A model generated the notes under the pieces. That model saw only the letters and a list, made by a program, of their open reading frames with translations. It did not search any database and was not told the origin of the DNA. The position numbers were made by a program, and so were the translations under genes. A DNA stretch of 18,938 nucleotides from an uncultured Lachnospiraceae bacterium (GTDB taxonomy: Bacteria; Bacillota_A; Clostridia; Lachnospirales; Lachnospiraceae), in the NCBI GenBank assembly GCA_902795715.1, contig CADBME010000030.1, positions 1-18,938 on the forward strand, read 5' to 3'. The stretch's first letter is position 1. Each line of letters begins with the position of its first letter. Positions 7,259 to 14,554 of the stretch are shown here, piece by piece.

Positions 7259-8320
7259 ATGGATTTAGAAGTTCGCCTGGAGCAGTCCTATCAAAACTTT
7301 CAATTGGATATGGATCTTAAGACCTCCTCTTCCCGGGTGGGTATTCTGGGAGCTTCCGGTGCCGGAAAGAGTATGACTCTGAAGATGCTGGCGGGGATTC
7401 TCACTCCTAAAAAGGGTCGGATTCTCTTTGGGGACCGACTCCTTCTGGATACCCGAAAGAAGATCAATATTAAGCCTCAAAAGAGGAAGATCGGCTATAT
7501 GTTCCAAAACTATGCACTCTTTCCCTCCATGACCGTGGAGGAAAACATCGGGGCAGGAATTCCCGGTAAGAGTACCGGCCGTAAGGAAATCATCCGGCAG
7601 ATGGTGGACCGTTTTCACCTGTCCGGGCTGGAAGATCAGCTGCCATGGGAATTGTCGGGAGGACAGCAGCAGAGGGTTGCCATGGCCAGAATTCTGGCCT
7701 CCTCTCCGGACATGATTCTTTTGGATGAGCCCTTTTCCGCCCTGGATGTCCATCTGAGGGACCGGATGCAGAGAGAACTTCTCAATCAGCTTAAGGATTA
7801 TCCGGGAACCGTATTTATGGTCTCCCACAACCGGGATGAGATCTACCGGTTCAGCCAGGAGATTCTGATCCTGGACCGGGGAAAAATCGTCAGCCAGGGA
7901 AGCAGGAAGGAAGTCTTTGCCCGGCCGGCCACCAGGACCGCTGCAGCCATGACAGGCTGTAAGAATTTTTCCTCCGTCAGCAGACTGGATGATCACCGGC
8001 TCCGGGCCGACAGCTGGGGGGTGGAGATCCGGACAGAAAACAAACTGCCCGAAAATCTGCAATTTATCGGTTACCGGGCCCATCAATTTATCCCTGTCTG
8101 GGGGGAGCAGAAAGAGAATTGTATTCCCTTTATCCTGGACCGGATAGACCAGCTTCCTTTTGAGGAGAATTATTACATTCGTCCGAACCGGGAAAGCTAT
8201 AATCCGGAGGATGTGATCTCCTGGTTTGTACAGAGAGATCTTTGGCCAATAATTCGGGAGAAGGGTTTACCGGATTATCTGCAGATTCGTGAGGGGGACC
8301 TCCTCTATTTTTCCGAATAA
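7259..8320 (+). CDS. modC: Molybdate ABC transporter ATP-binding protein ModC with non-standard C-terminus
   Basis: This is the ATPase of the ModABC importer. The nucleotide-binding domain (about residues 1-230) has Walker A GASGAGKS (31-38), Q-loop Q83, signature LSGGQ (132-136), Walker B ending at D156/E157, D-loop SALD and switch H190. All catalytic residues are intact. The last 120 residues differ from the usual pair of TOBE/Mop repeats: I see no clear Mop motif, but an Arg- and Trp-containing stretch with ENYYIRPNRESYN near the end. It may be a diverged TOBE-like regulatory domain. The stop lies inside the end of the oppositely oriented gene, with a 16-base overlap, and I see no terminator between them. 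Confidence 0.92.
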   Translation: MDLEVRLEQSYQNFQLDMDLKTSSSRVGILGASGAGKSMTLKMLAGILTPKKGRILFGDRLLLDTRKKINIKPQKRKIGYMFQNYALFPSMTVEENIGAGIPGKSTGRKEIIRQMVDRFHLSGLEDQLPWELSGGQQQRVAMARILASSPDMILLDEPFSALDVHLRDRMQRELLNQLKDYPGTVFMVSHNRDEIYRFSQEILILDRGKIVSQGSRKEVFARPATRTAAAMTGCKNFSSVSRLDDHRLRADSWGVEIRTENKLPENLQFIGYRAHQFIPVWGEQKENCIPFILDRIDQLPFEENYYIRPNRESYNPEDVISWFVQRDLWPIIREKGLPDYLQIREGDLLYFSE

Positions 8321-9555
8321 GAGCTTAATAAGGACTGTGCCTCCTGTACTTCCTGAGTCTCTGGTGTTTCCCCTGAAGGCTCTTTGGGCAGATATTCACT
8401 GATCTTATGCCGTTTCAACATCATCATGACCCAGCGACGGATCAGATCATAGATTACCGCAAACACCGGTACGCCTACGATAATACCGATGATACCAAAG
8501 AATCCTCCAAAAAACGTGATAGAGAACAGAACCCAGAAGCCGGTAAGTCCGACACTTTCTGAAAGAAGTATGGGTCCAAGTACGTTTCCGTCAAACAACT
8601 GTAAAAGAATAAGGAAGACGATAAAAATCAGACAGCAGATCGGTTTGTCGATCAGAATGATCAGGGCACTCGGAATGCCTCCGATGTAGGGTCCGAAAAA
8701 GGGAATAATGTTTGACACGCCGATGAGCACCGCGATTAAAACAGCATTGTGCATCCCCATGGTCAGCTGCAATATGAGACAGAATACATAGCAGATCAGA
8801 CCGATTATGGTGCTGTCCAGGATTTTTCCCCCGAAAAAGCCTTTGAAGGTTTTATCGATAAAGCGAAACTCATCCAGTACCACTTCGGCGGATTCTCTCT
8901 TAAATACGGAATATGTCAACATTTTCGCCTGGCGGGTAAAGGTATCCTTGCCAAGGAGAAGGTAAATGCAGACAGTAATTCCGATCAGGAGATTGTACAG
9001 GAGTCCCAGGAGTGAACCAAAGGCTCCCACAATTCCGCCAAGAGCATTACTGAGGTAGGGAAGAACATTTTTTTTGAGCCATTCCGGTCCGTTTACTTCC
9101 AATGATTTCAGTGTATCATCAATGTATTTACCCACACCCGGATTACTCTCAGTATATTTTAAGATGAACCTGTCGATGCGCTTAAGAACACCGGGAATGG
9201 CTTCAGCTATGGCAACGATACTATCCACCAGGGCCGGGATGACCAGGACCAGGAGAAAAATGATAATCAGCACGGCAGCCAACAGGACCAGAATCAAGGA
9301 GAGGGCCTTAACAAGGCCTTTATGGTTTTCACCGATCAATTTAGGCAGCTTTTTTTCAAACCAGTTATAGGGTGTCTTCAGCAGATATGCGATCACACCA
9401 CCGTAAATAAATGGTTTCAATATGCCAACGATCGAGCTGAATGCATTGCTGATTCCCTCAAATCTGAAAATCAGAAAAAAAGATATGATGGATAATGTCA
9501 GCCCGATGAACAGTGGCATTGCAAAACGAAATGCATTTCTAAAGAAATTTTTCAT
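8305..9555 (-). CDS. AI-2E family transporter (YdbI/PerM/TqsA-like membrane protein)
   Basis: The 416-residue protein has seven or eight hydrophobic segments and the family hallmarks SNIIPFFGPYIGGIPSAL and FDGNVLGPILL near residues 280-330. Family members include the E. coli autoinducer-2 exporter TqsA and sodium-proton antiporter-like proteins, so the name does not prove a role in signalling. A soluble, Lys-rich stretch of about 60 residues lies in the first periplasmic loop region (KRIDRFILKYTESN), as usual. The C-terminal tail is Glu/Ser-rich. The start fits an AAAGGGAAAA site just upstream on the minus strand. The 3' end overlaps modC tail to tail. Confidence 0.9.
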   Translation of the reverse strand: MKNFFRNAFRFAMPLFIGLTLSIISFFLIFRFEGISNAFSSIVGILKPFIYGGVIAYLLKTPYNWFEKKLPKLIGENHKGLVKALSLILVLLAAVLIIIFLLVLVIPALVDSIVAIAEAIPGVLKRIDRFILKYTESNPGVGKYIDDTLKSLEVNGPEWLKKNVLPYLSNALGGIVGAFGSLLGLLYNLLIGITVCIYLLLGKDTFTRQAKMLTYSVFKRESAEVVLDEFRFIDKTFKGFFGGKILDSTIIGLICYVFCLILQLTMGMHNAVLIAVLIGVSNIIPFFGPYIGGIPSALIILIDKPICCLIFIVFLILLQLFDGNVLGPILLSESVGLTGFWVLFSITFFGGFFGIIGIIVGVPVFAVIYDLIRRWVMMMLKRHKISEYLPKEPSGETPETQEVQEAQSLLSSYSEK

Positions 9556-9657
9556 AACTTTTCCCTTTCTGTTACATCAGTAAATAAGGTGTTTTTTGAT
9601 TTGCGGTTCACATTGTTAAACTTTTGGAATAATCCCAAAAGGCTTTTGTCATTAATA

Positions 9658-9687
9658 ATTATAGAAGAATAAAAGACAGGGTGTCAA
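9658..9687 (-). promoter_or_regulatory. Promoter of the AI-2E family gene
   Basis: On the minus strand TTGACA (9682-9687) and TATAAT (9658-9663) are separated by 18 bases. Both hexamers are exact consensus. Transcription from about 9651 leaves a 95-nt leader that contains a hairpin, CTTTTGG 9621-9627 with CCAAAAG 9635-9641. Confidence 0.8.
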
Positions 9688-9730
9688 TCCAAACTCTTCA
9701 TAGTTCAACCGGTTGAAAGGCAAAAATTGA

Positions 9731-9760
9731 GGGGAGAACAGCTTTTTTGCTGCTCTCCCC
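9731..9760 (-). terminator. Terminator downstream of tRNA-Ala
   Basis: On the minus strand GGGGAGAGCAGC pairs with GCTGTTCTCCCC around an A-run, with one mismatch, and is followed by TCAATTTTTG. It sits 6 bases after the tRNA 3' end and about 45 bases before the AI-2E promoter. Confidence 0.75.
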
Positions 9761-9765
9761 TGTTC

Positions 9766-9838
9766 TGGAGCATACGGGACTTGAACCCGTGGCCTTTTGA
9801 ATGCCATTCAAACGCGCTCCCAACTGCGCCAATGCCCC
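9766..9838 (-). tRNA. tRNA-Ala (anticodon GGC)
   Basis: The 73-base sequence folds as a full cloverleaf on the minus strand. The acceptor stem is GGGGCAT/ATGCTCC with one G-U pair, the D stem is GCGC/GCGC, and the anticodon stem TTTGA/TCAAA closes loop ATGGCAT with anticodon GGC. The T arm ACGGG/CCCGT closes loop TTCAAGT. The discriminator is A and the 3' CCA is not encoded. The variable loop is 5 bases. GGC reads the alanine codon GCC (and GCU). Confidence 0.96.
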
Positions 9839-9863
9839 ATGCATATTTTCATATGACTTCGTT

Positions 9864-9892
9864 ATTCTACCATAAATTACTCATAGTTGCAA
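9864..9892 (-). promoter_or_regulatory. Promoter of tRNA-Ala
   Basis: On the minus strand TTGCAA (9887-9892) and TAGAAT (9864-9869) are separated by 17 bases. The predicted start, about 9857, lies some 19 bases ahead of the tRNA. Confidence 0.6.
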
Positions 9893-9908
9893 ATAAAAAA
9901 ATCGGAAA

Positions 9909-9934
9909 TGGAAAAATGAGATTCCGGTGGAATC
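9909..9934 (-). terminator. Weak terminator at the end of the barnase/barstar operon
   Basis: GATTCC and GGAATC (9920-9934) form a 6-bp stem with a 3-base loop overlapping the barstar stop codon, followed on the minus strand by TCATTTTTCC and, further on, a run of seven T. The stem is short, so termination may be incomplete. Confidence 0.45.
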
Positions 9935-10211
9935 AGAAGCCTGTGTGTTCATCATAATCCCTTCGGGTCGATACGCCGGCATCCTGCAGCATCCTTTTCA
10001 GGCGGTGGAGAAAACGGCTTCCCAGGGCTTCTTCCAGTTCATCATAGTTGATGAATTCGACGGTGATTGTTCCCGGTTCTTTTTCCGTAAATACATCATA
10101 GAGGGCATCCAGATTACGGCCGAAATAATCAGGCAGTTCCATCTGTTCGCCAATCTGTTTGTAAAAATCTCTTTTATCAAGTATTTCCATTCCATCTATT
10201 ATTATTTTCAT
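9933..10211 (-). CDS. Barstar family ribonuclease inhibitor (immunity protein)
   Basis: The 92-residue cytoplasmic protein matches barstar in size and in its diagnostic segment YFGRNLDALYDVF, with D35 and D39 at the positions that block the barnase active site. Barstar's Trp38 is replaced by Tyr here. Its job is to neutralise the RNase encoded just upstream. The start codon overlaps the barnase stop by 4 bases (ATGA), so inhibitor synthesis is probably coupled to toxin synthesis. The N-terminal strand IIIDGMEI and the final helix fit the fold. No signal peptide is present, as expected for an inhibitor that protects the producer from inside. Confidence 0.93.
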   Translation of the reverse strand: MKIIIDGMEILDKRDFYKQIGEQMELPDYFGRNLDALYDVFTEKEPGTITVEFINYDELEEALGSRFLHRLKRMLQDAGVSTRRDYDEHTGF

Positions 10212-10780
10212 TGGCTGTCATCTCCATATAATAATTCAAAAGTCTCGTAGTGATCTTCCGTATAATAAATCTGCCCGTCATCAGAGTAGACAATCCTTTT
10301 TGCTCCTCTTTTTTTTGCTCCCAGAGTATCAATATCACATTCATAATACCGGCGCCCTTTTACATAGGGGAGGGTCTCCTCATAATTACTGAACCGGTCT
10401 CCTCCAATACACTTTCCCGGAGCGTAGGGCTCTAAGGACCCTCCTGACCAGCCCAGGGAACGGGCTTCTTTTTTTGTGATGAAATTATCAGGAAGATGCT
10501 TATATTGAATAAGATAATTCATCACATCTTCTTTGGAAGTGTAAGATCCGTCTTCCTTCAGATTCGGATCGGACTTACCGTAGGAATCAGAAGATTCGTT
10601 CTTATCTTCCCATTCTTCATACCAGCGGGAACGACTCGAACCGTCCTCGGTTGCTTGCTCTGCGGTTCCGGCTTCGCTTCCCTCTTTCTTTTTTTCATCG
10701 GGACTGCCGCAGCCGGCCATAAGCAGCAAAAGCGTGAGCAGCCAAACTCCAAAGATTATCAGTCTCTTCCTGCCTGTCAT
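10208..10780 (-). CDS. Barnase-type guanyl-specific ribonuclease, predicted lipoprotein
   Basis: Residues about 83-185 match barnase closely: YLIQYKHLPDNFITKKEARSLGW, APGKCIGGDRFSN, and the ends of the active site. The general base E147, R162 and the general acid H177 correspond to barnase E73, R87 and H102, and K27 is also kept, so the enzyme should be active and cleave RNA after guanosine. The N-terminus has GRKR, a hydrophobic stretch and MAGC, a lipobox making C24 the lipidation site. A 55-residue Glu/Ser/Lys-rich linker follows. Ordinary barnases are secreted free, so this form may be tethered outside the membrane. ATG 10780 is chosen because GGAGG lies 8 bases upstream; the TTG at 10798 is in frame but has no site. 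Confidence 0.92.
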   Translation of the reverse strand: MTGRKRLIIFGVWLLTLLLLMAGCGSPDEKKKEGSEAGTAEQATEDGSSRSRWYEEWEDKNESSDSYGKSDPNLKEDGSYTSKEDVMNYLIQYKHLPDNFITKKEARSLGWSGGSLEPYAPGKCIGGDRFSNYEETLPYVKGRRYYECDIDTLGAKKRGAKRIVYSDDGQIYYTEDHYETFELLYGDDSQ

Positions 10781-10916
10781 ATATATATCCTCCGTCAAGA
10801 CAGTGAAATGATTTCCGTTGCGGTCTTAGTATATCAGAGAACCGGCTTGCGGGAAAGTCCCCGGAAAACAAAATATTTGCATTTGGAAGAAAATAGAATA
10901 AAATGGAAAATTTAGG

Positions 10917-10945
10917 TTGAAAAGGAAGACTTAGTATGTTAATAT
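10917..10945 (+). promoter_or_regulatory. Promoter of the DUF5688 gene
   Basis: TTGAAA (10917-10922) and TAATAT (10940-10945) are separated by 17 bases. The start would be near 10952, giving a leader of about 70 nt. The 242-base divergent gap also carries a TATACT on the minus strand (near 10832-10837) as a possible barnase -10 element with no good -35. Confidence 0.55.
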
Positions 10946-11022
10946 ATGGAAAATAAAGCAGATAATAGTATTATATAAAAAATATGGTAAGAAAAGAAAG
11001 GTTGTAAAAAAGGGTAGAGATT

Positions 11023-11931
11023 ATGATGACATTTGAAGAGTTTTCCATGTATGCTAAGGACCATGTTACAGATTTGTGGGAGGATAAGGATCAATATGAA
11101 GTGAACCTGTGTCAGGTGACGAAAAATAACGGGCATAAGGTTACCAATCTTCAGATTCGAAAAAAAGGGGAAGCGATAGCTCCTCTCATTATTCTTCGGG
11201 ATTATTATGTCCGCTACCAGGCCAGGATACCTTTAGATCTGGTTCTTGAGATGATTTGCCGAAATTATTTTTCGGGGATGGAATCGATTGAAGAATGTTT
11301 AAAGATGCAGCCGGATTGGGAAATAGTCAAAAACAAAATTATTTTCCGGCTGGTCAATTTCAGGAAAAATAAAAAGATGCTGAAGTCAGCACCACATGTA
11401 CCTTTTGCGGATCTGGCGGTTACTTTCCGATGGCTGGCAGGCACTTATGAGGATAAGGTAGGGACCATCCTTATTGATAATACACTTTTCCAAAGCTTTA
11501 AAATGAGTGAGGAAGAGCTTTTAACCTGTGCAATGGAAAATACCAAAAGGCTTTTCCCACCGAAAATTTGTACCATGGAGGAGATGCTGCTGAAACTGTC
11601 AGGCCATGATTGCCGGAATGAAACTGTCTTTTCGGAAGACCTGTCTAAGGTTTATGTACTAACCAATGAATTCGGGGTCAATGGAGCTTCCGCCGTTCTT
11701 TATGATCATGTGCTTGAAGAATTCTCTGACACAATAGATGGGGATTTCTATGTGATTCCATCCAGCATCCATGAGGTCCTTCTTGTGCCGATGGATACGG
11801 ACATGGAACCGGAAACCATAAGACGTATCATCCACGAGGTGAATACAGTGGCCGTAAATCCTGACGATTATCTGTCTGATTCTCTCTATTGCTATGAAAG
11901 AGAAAAGGGATATCTTTGTCTTGCGGATTGA
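11023..11931 (+). CDS. DUF5688 family protein, function unknown
   Basis: This 302-residue protein looks soluble, with no signal peptide or membrane segment. The conserved family features seen are an N-terminal helical part (MTFEEFSMYAKDHV), a middle part with NTLFQSFKMSEEELLTCAMENT, and the C-terminal segment VNTVAVNPDDYLSDSLYCYEREKGYLCL, where related clostridial proteins also end in a D-x-L-S-D-x-x-Y pattern. A catalytic motif is not evident. In clostridia the family occurs in many paralogues, often next to unrelated genes. An AGGGTAGAGA site ends 2 bases before the ATG, and the double ATG (11023, 11026) leaves the exact start open by one codon. The gene seems to stand alone behind its own promoter. 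The assignment is to a family, not to a function. Confidence 0.8.
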   Translation: MMTFEEFSMYAKDHVTDLWEDKDQYEVNLCQVTKNNGHKVTNLQIRKKGEAIAPLIILRDYYVRYQARIPLDLVLEMICRNYFSGMESIEECLKMQPDWEIVKNKIIFRLVNFRKNKKMLKSAPHVPFADLAVTFRWLAGTYEDKVGTILIDNTLFQSFKMSEEELLTCAMENTKRLFPPKICTMEEMLLKLSGHDCRNETVFSEDLSKVYVLTNEFGVNGASAVLYDHVLEEFSDTIDGDFYVIPSSIHEVLLVPMDTDMEPETIRRIIHEVNTVAVNPDDYLSDSLYCYEREKGYLCLAD

Positions 11932-12042
11932 CGGGCAGCTAACTTGCTGCAGCTGCTATTCTTTTGGATCAGGGGCTTTTTATCAAAAGGAAACAAAAAC
12001 AAGAGCAAGAAGATATAAACAGAACAAATGTTCGAAAATTCA

Positions 12043-12240
12043 TTGACAAGCTCTTTTCTGTATGTTATGATTCCCTTGTGCGAGTTTTTTATAGTTCTTC
12101 ATGCGATCCTTTACGCAAACCAAAAACATTCCTTTTTACAGGATGTCTCCTTTGCGGCCGGAAGAAGGCCCCGGATATTACTATATTACAGGGAAAAGGA
12201 ATCACAGCTTATTTGTCACAGGAAGGCAGGGGTACAGATT
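12043..12240 (+). promoter_or_regulatory. Strong promoter and 165-nt leader of the histidine phosphatase gene
   Basis: TTGACA (12043-12048) and TATGAT (12066-12071) are separated by 17 bases. Transcription would start near 12078 and leave a leader of about 163 nt before the start codon. The rest of the 309-base gap (11932-12042) holds only a weak possible stem after DUF5688, GCAGCT 11936-11941 / AGCTGC 11952-11957, followed by TATTCTTTT. The leader contains no obvious riboswitch signature but is unusually long. A reading frame runs through it in frame with the phosphatase, from 12028, but I see no ribosome site or family similarity. Confidence 0.7.
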
Positions 12241-12930
12241 ATGAGAATATATCTGGTAAGGCATGGTCAGACCCGGTTGAATAGAAGAGGATGCTATTAC
12301 GGGCTTAAGGATGTCCCTTTGTCAGACCATGGTGTGGCCCAGGCTTGTCTTGTAGGGAATATGATTGGTCATTTGCATTTTGACAGAGTGATTTCCAGTC
12401 CTCTTAATCGAGCCATATCGACAGCTTCCCTCATCCTTTCACCTTCCCCCACATTGACAAACACAGTCGAGATTGGGCCGGACGCCGGAATCGGCAGGGA
12501 TGACATGGCCGGGACAGACAGCAGAATCGAGATAGACGGACGGATCGAAGAACAGCATTTTGGGATATTTGAAGGCATGACGTATTCGGAGATTTCCAGC
12601 TCTTACCCCGAGGAGCTTGAGGCCTGGAATTCTGATTTTGATCATTATCGGATTCCTCAGGGAGAGAGTTTCCGTGATGTAAGACTCCGAATCGATTCCT
12701 TTACTAAAGACCTTCTTCATATGAATGAGCAGAATAAGGACCAGACCATCTTGATTACAGCCCATAAGGGGACTTTCGGCCATCTTCTTGCCGCTCTTCT
12801 TGGGCTTCCTCTGGGAGGATTCTGGAACTTTGCCATAGAACAAGGCTGTTACACCTGTATCGATCTGGAAGACGGATATGCTATTTTACGGCGGCTGAAT
12901 TCGACACAGGTTGAAGGCGATGGAAGATGA
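12241..12930 (+). CDS. Histidine phosphatase family protein (phosphoglycerate mutase-like)
   Basis: The 229-residue protein has the family signature LVRHGQT with the phospho-accepting H8 and its Arg neighbour R7, SSPLNRA with R58, and a second catalytic stretch AHKGTFG with H175. The acidic residue of RIEEQHFG completes the pocket. The region between residues 68 and 97 is enlarged by roughly 25-30 Ser/Thr/Gly/Asp-rich residues compared with typical CobC-like phosphatases. The closest look-alikes are alpha-ribazole phosphatases of cobalamin synthesis, but no cobalamin gene is nearby, so the substrate is open. ATG 12241 is chosen over the open frame reaching 12028, because the signature must begin within a few residues of the N-terminus. 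rarA follows 65 bases downstream. Confidence 0.88.
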   Translation: MRIYLVRHGQTRLNRRGCYYGLKDVPLSDHGVAQACLVGNMIGHLHFDRVISSPLNRAISTASLILSPSPTLTNTVEIGPDAGIGRDDMAGTDSRIEIDGRIEEQHFGIFEGMTYSEISSSYPEELEAWNSDFDHYRIPQGESFRDVRLRIDSFTKDLLHMNEQNKDQTILITAHKGTFGHLLAALLGLPLGGFWNFAIEQGCYTCIDLEDGYAILRRLNSTQVEGDGR

Positions 12931-12995
12931 GACAGCCGAAAGAATAAGCGGGCAAGACTGAGATTCATTACGAGGAATGAAGAGGAACAGAATCT

Positions 12996-14327
12996 ATGGA
13001 TTTATTTGAATACATGGGAATGCAGAAAAAAGAAGAGGAATCCCCCCTGGCTGTCAGGATGCGTCCCCGGACTTTGGATGAGATTGTCGGACAGCAGCAT
13101 ATAATAGGTAAAGACAAGCTTCTTTACCGGGCGATCAAGGCTGACAAGATCAGTTCACTGATCTTTTACGGGCCTCCGGGAACCGGAAAGACCACGATCG
13201 CCAAAGTCATTGCCAATACAAGCAGTGCTCATTTTCTTCAGATGAATGCTACCACATCCGGAAAAAAGGATATGGAGAAGGCGGTGAAGGAAGCGGAAGA
13301 GTCCCTGGGCATGTATGGGAAGAGGACTATTCTCTTTATCGATGAGATTCATCGTTTTAACAAGAGCCAGCAGGATTATCTTCTCCCCTTTGTGGAGGAC
13401 GGGACGGTGATTCTGATCGGCGCGACGACGGAGAACCCTTACTTCGAGGTCAACAGTGCCCTTATTTCCCGGTCAATGATTTTCCGGCTGGAGCCTCTGT
13501 CTAAAGAAGATATTCTTTCTCTGATTAAAATCGCCGTCTATGATGACGTAAGAGGGATGGGGAGCTACGGAGCGGAGATTACGGATGAGGCAGCCGACTT
13601 CCTGGCCGAGATGGCGGGAGGAGATGCCAGGACAGGACTTAATGCGGTTGAGCTTGGTATTCTTACTACAGATCCTTCAGAAGACGGGAAGATAAGGATC
13701 GACCTTTCCGTGGCGGAAGAGTGTATACAGAGAAGATCGGTTACCTATGATAAGGGGGGAGATAACCACTATGATGTCATCTCCGCTTTTATCAAGAGTA
13801 TGAGGGGGTCCGACCCGGATGCGGCCCTTTTCTATCTGGCCCGTATGCTGGATGCCGGTGAAGATCCCAAGTTTATCGCAAGAAGGATCATGATCTGCGC
13901 TTCGGAAGACGTGGGAAATGCAGACCCGGCAGCTCTTCCCCTGGCAGTAGCTGCTTCTTTGGGTGTGGAGCGTGTCGGAATGCCGGAGGGAAGAATCCTC
14001 CTGGCCCAGGCCGCTTCTTATGTCGCAGGGGCTCCCAAGAGCAATGCCAGCTATATGGGGCTTGAGAAAGCAGCATCCGCCATACGGTCTGCCAATACCG
14101 GTCAGGTTCCTTCCTACCTTAGAGATGCCCATTATGGCGGAGCATCGGAATTAGGACATGGCATCGGCTATAAATATGCCCATGATTATCCGGAACACTA
14201 TGTAAAGCAGCAGTATCTGCCGGATGAGATCAGGGATCAGGTTTTTTATCAACCAACGGATATCGGCTATGAGGATAAGATCCGGACCCGGTTAAACCGG
14301 CTGAGGACAAGGGAGGGAGATGAATGA
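12996..14327 (+). CDS. rarA: Replication-associated recombination protein RarA (MgsA), AAA ATPase
   Basis: RarA acts at stalled replication forks as a DNA-stimulated ATPase of the clamp-loader type. The 443-residue protein has Walker A GPPGTGKT (59-66), Walker B FIDEIHRFNKSQQDYLLP with D116/E117, the sensor stretch GATTENPYFEVNSALISRS, and the C-terminal oligomerisation part with ARRIMICASEDVGNADPAAL and the HYG...GLGIGYKYAHDYPEHYV region. All motifs are intact. GAAGAGGAAC at 12979-12988 precedes the ATG. It probably shares a transcript with the phosphatase upstream and overlaps the small membrane protein gene downstream by 4 bases. Confidence 0.95.
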   Translation: MDLFEYMGMQKKEEESPLAVRMRPRTLDEIVGQQHIIGKDKLLYRAIKADKISSLIFYGPPGTGKTTIAKVIANTSSAHFLQMNATTSGKKDMEKAVKEAEESLGMYGKRTILFIDEIHRFNKSQQDYLLPFVEDGTVILIGATTENPYFEVNSALISRSMIFRLEPLSKEDILSLIKIAVYDDVRGMGSYGAEITDEAADFLAEMAGGDARTGLNAVELGILTTDPSEDGKIRIDLSVAEECIQRRSVTYDKGGDNHYDVISAFIKSMRGSDPDAALFYLARMLDAGEDPKFIARRIMICASEDVGNADPAALPLAVAASLGVERVGMPEGRILLAQAASYVAGAPKSNASYMGLEKAASAIRSANTGQVPSYLRDAHYGGASELGHGIGYKYAHDYPEHYVKQQYLPDEIRDQVFYQPTDIGYEDKIRTRLNRLRTREGDE

Positions 14328-14554
14328 TGAAACAGTTTCAGAGAATTCTGGCTCTGGCCGGTGTGGTGATTCTGGTCGGTATGCTGGTTGTCACTTTGAT
14401 CCTGGCATTTACCGGCAGCACTTATTTCATGGCCTCCATGATTATTACCATAACATTTCCCCTTCTCATCTATGCCTATCTTTTCATTTACCGGTTGATG
14501 AAAGGGGATAAGGATTCCCATAAGCAGCCGATGTCAGATAATAAGGATAATTGA
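14324..14554 (+). CDS. Small two-TM membrane protein, unknown function
   Basis: This 76-residue protein has two hydrophobic segments, about residues 9-30 and 37-57, and a short charged tail (KGDKDSHKQ). It starts inside the end of rarA (ATGATGA; either ATG 14324 or 14327), 5-9 bases after a GGGAGGGA site at 14311-14318. Overlap with rarA points to translational coupling. I do not recognise a family; similar small proteins follow rarA in related clostridia as far as I can judge, but this is only inference. Confidence 0.7.
   Translation: MMKQFQRILALAGVVILVGMLVVTLILAFTGSTYFMASMIITITFPLLIYAYLFIYRLMKGDKDSHKQPMSDNKDN

Noticed and set aside
7265..8086. 273-codon minus-strand frame inside modC
   Set aside because: Antisense shadow of an intact ABC ATPase; no ribosome site or motif.
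9766..9838. tRNA-Ala as a mobile element attachment site
   Set aside because: No integrase and no second copy of the tRNA 3' end in the window.
9727..9957. Open reading frame on the plus strand with RDLNPWPFECHSNALPTAPMPH
   Set aside because: It is the antisense reading of tRNA-Ala plus its terminator, a well-known false ORF.
12028..12240. N-terminal extension of the histidine phosphatase
   Set aside because: No ribosome site or family similarity, the -35 and -10 elements lie inside it, and the RHG signature must be near the N-terminus.
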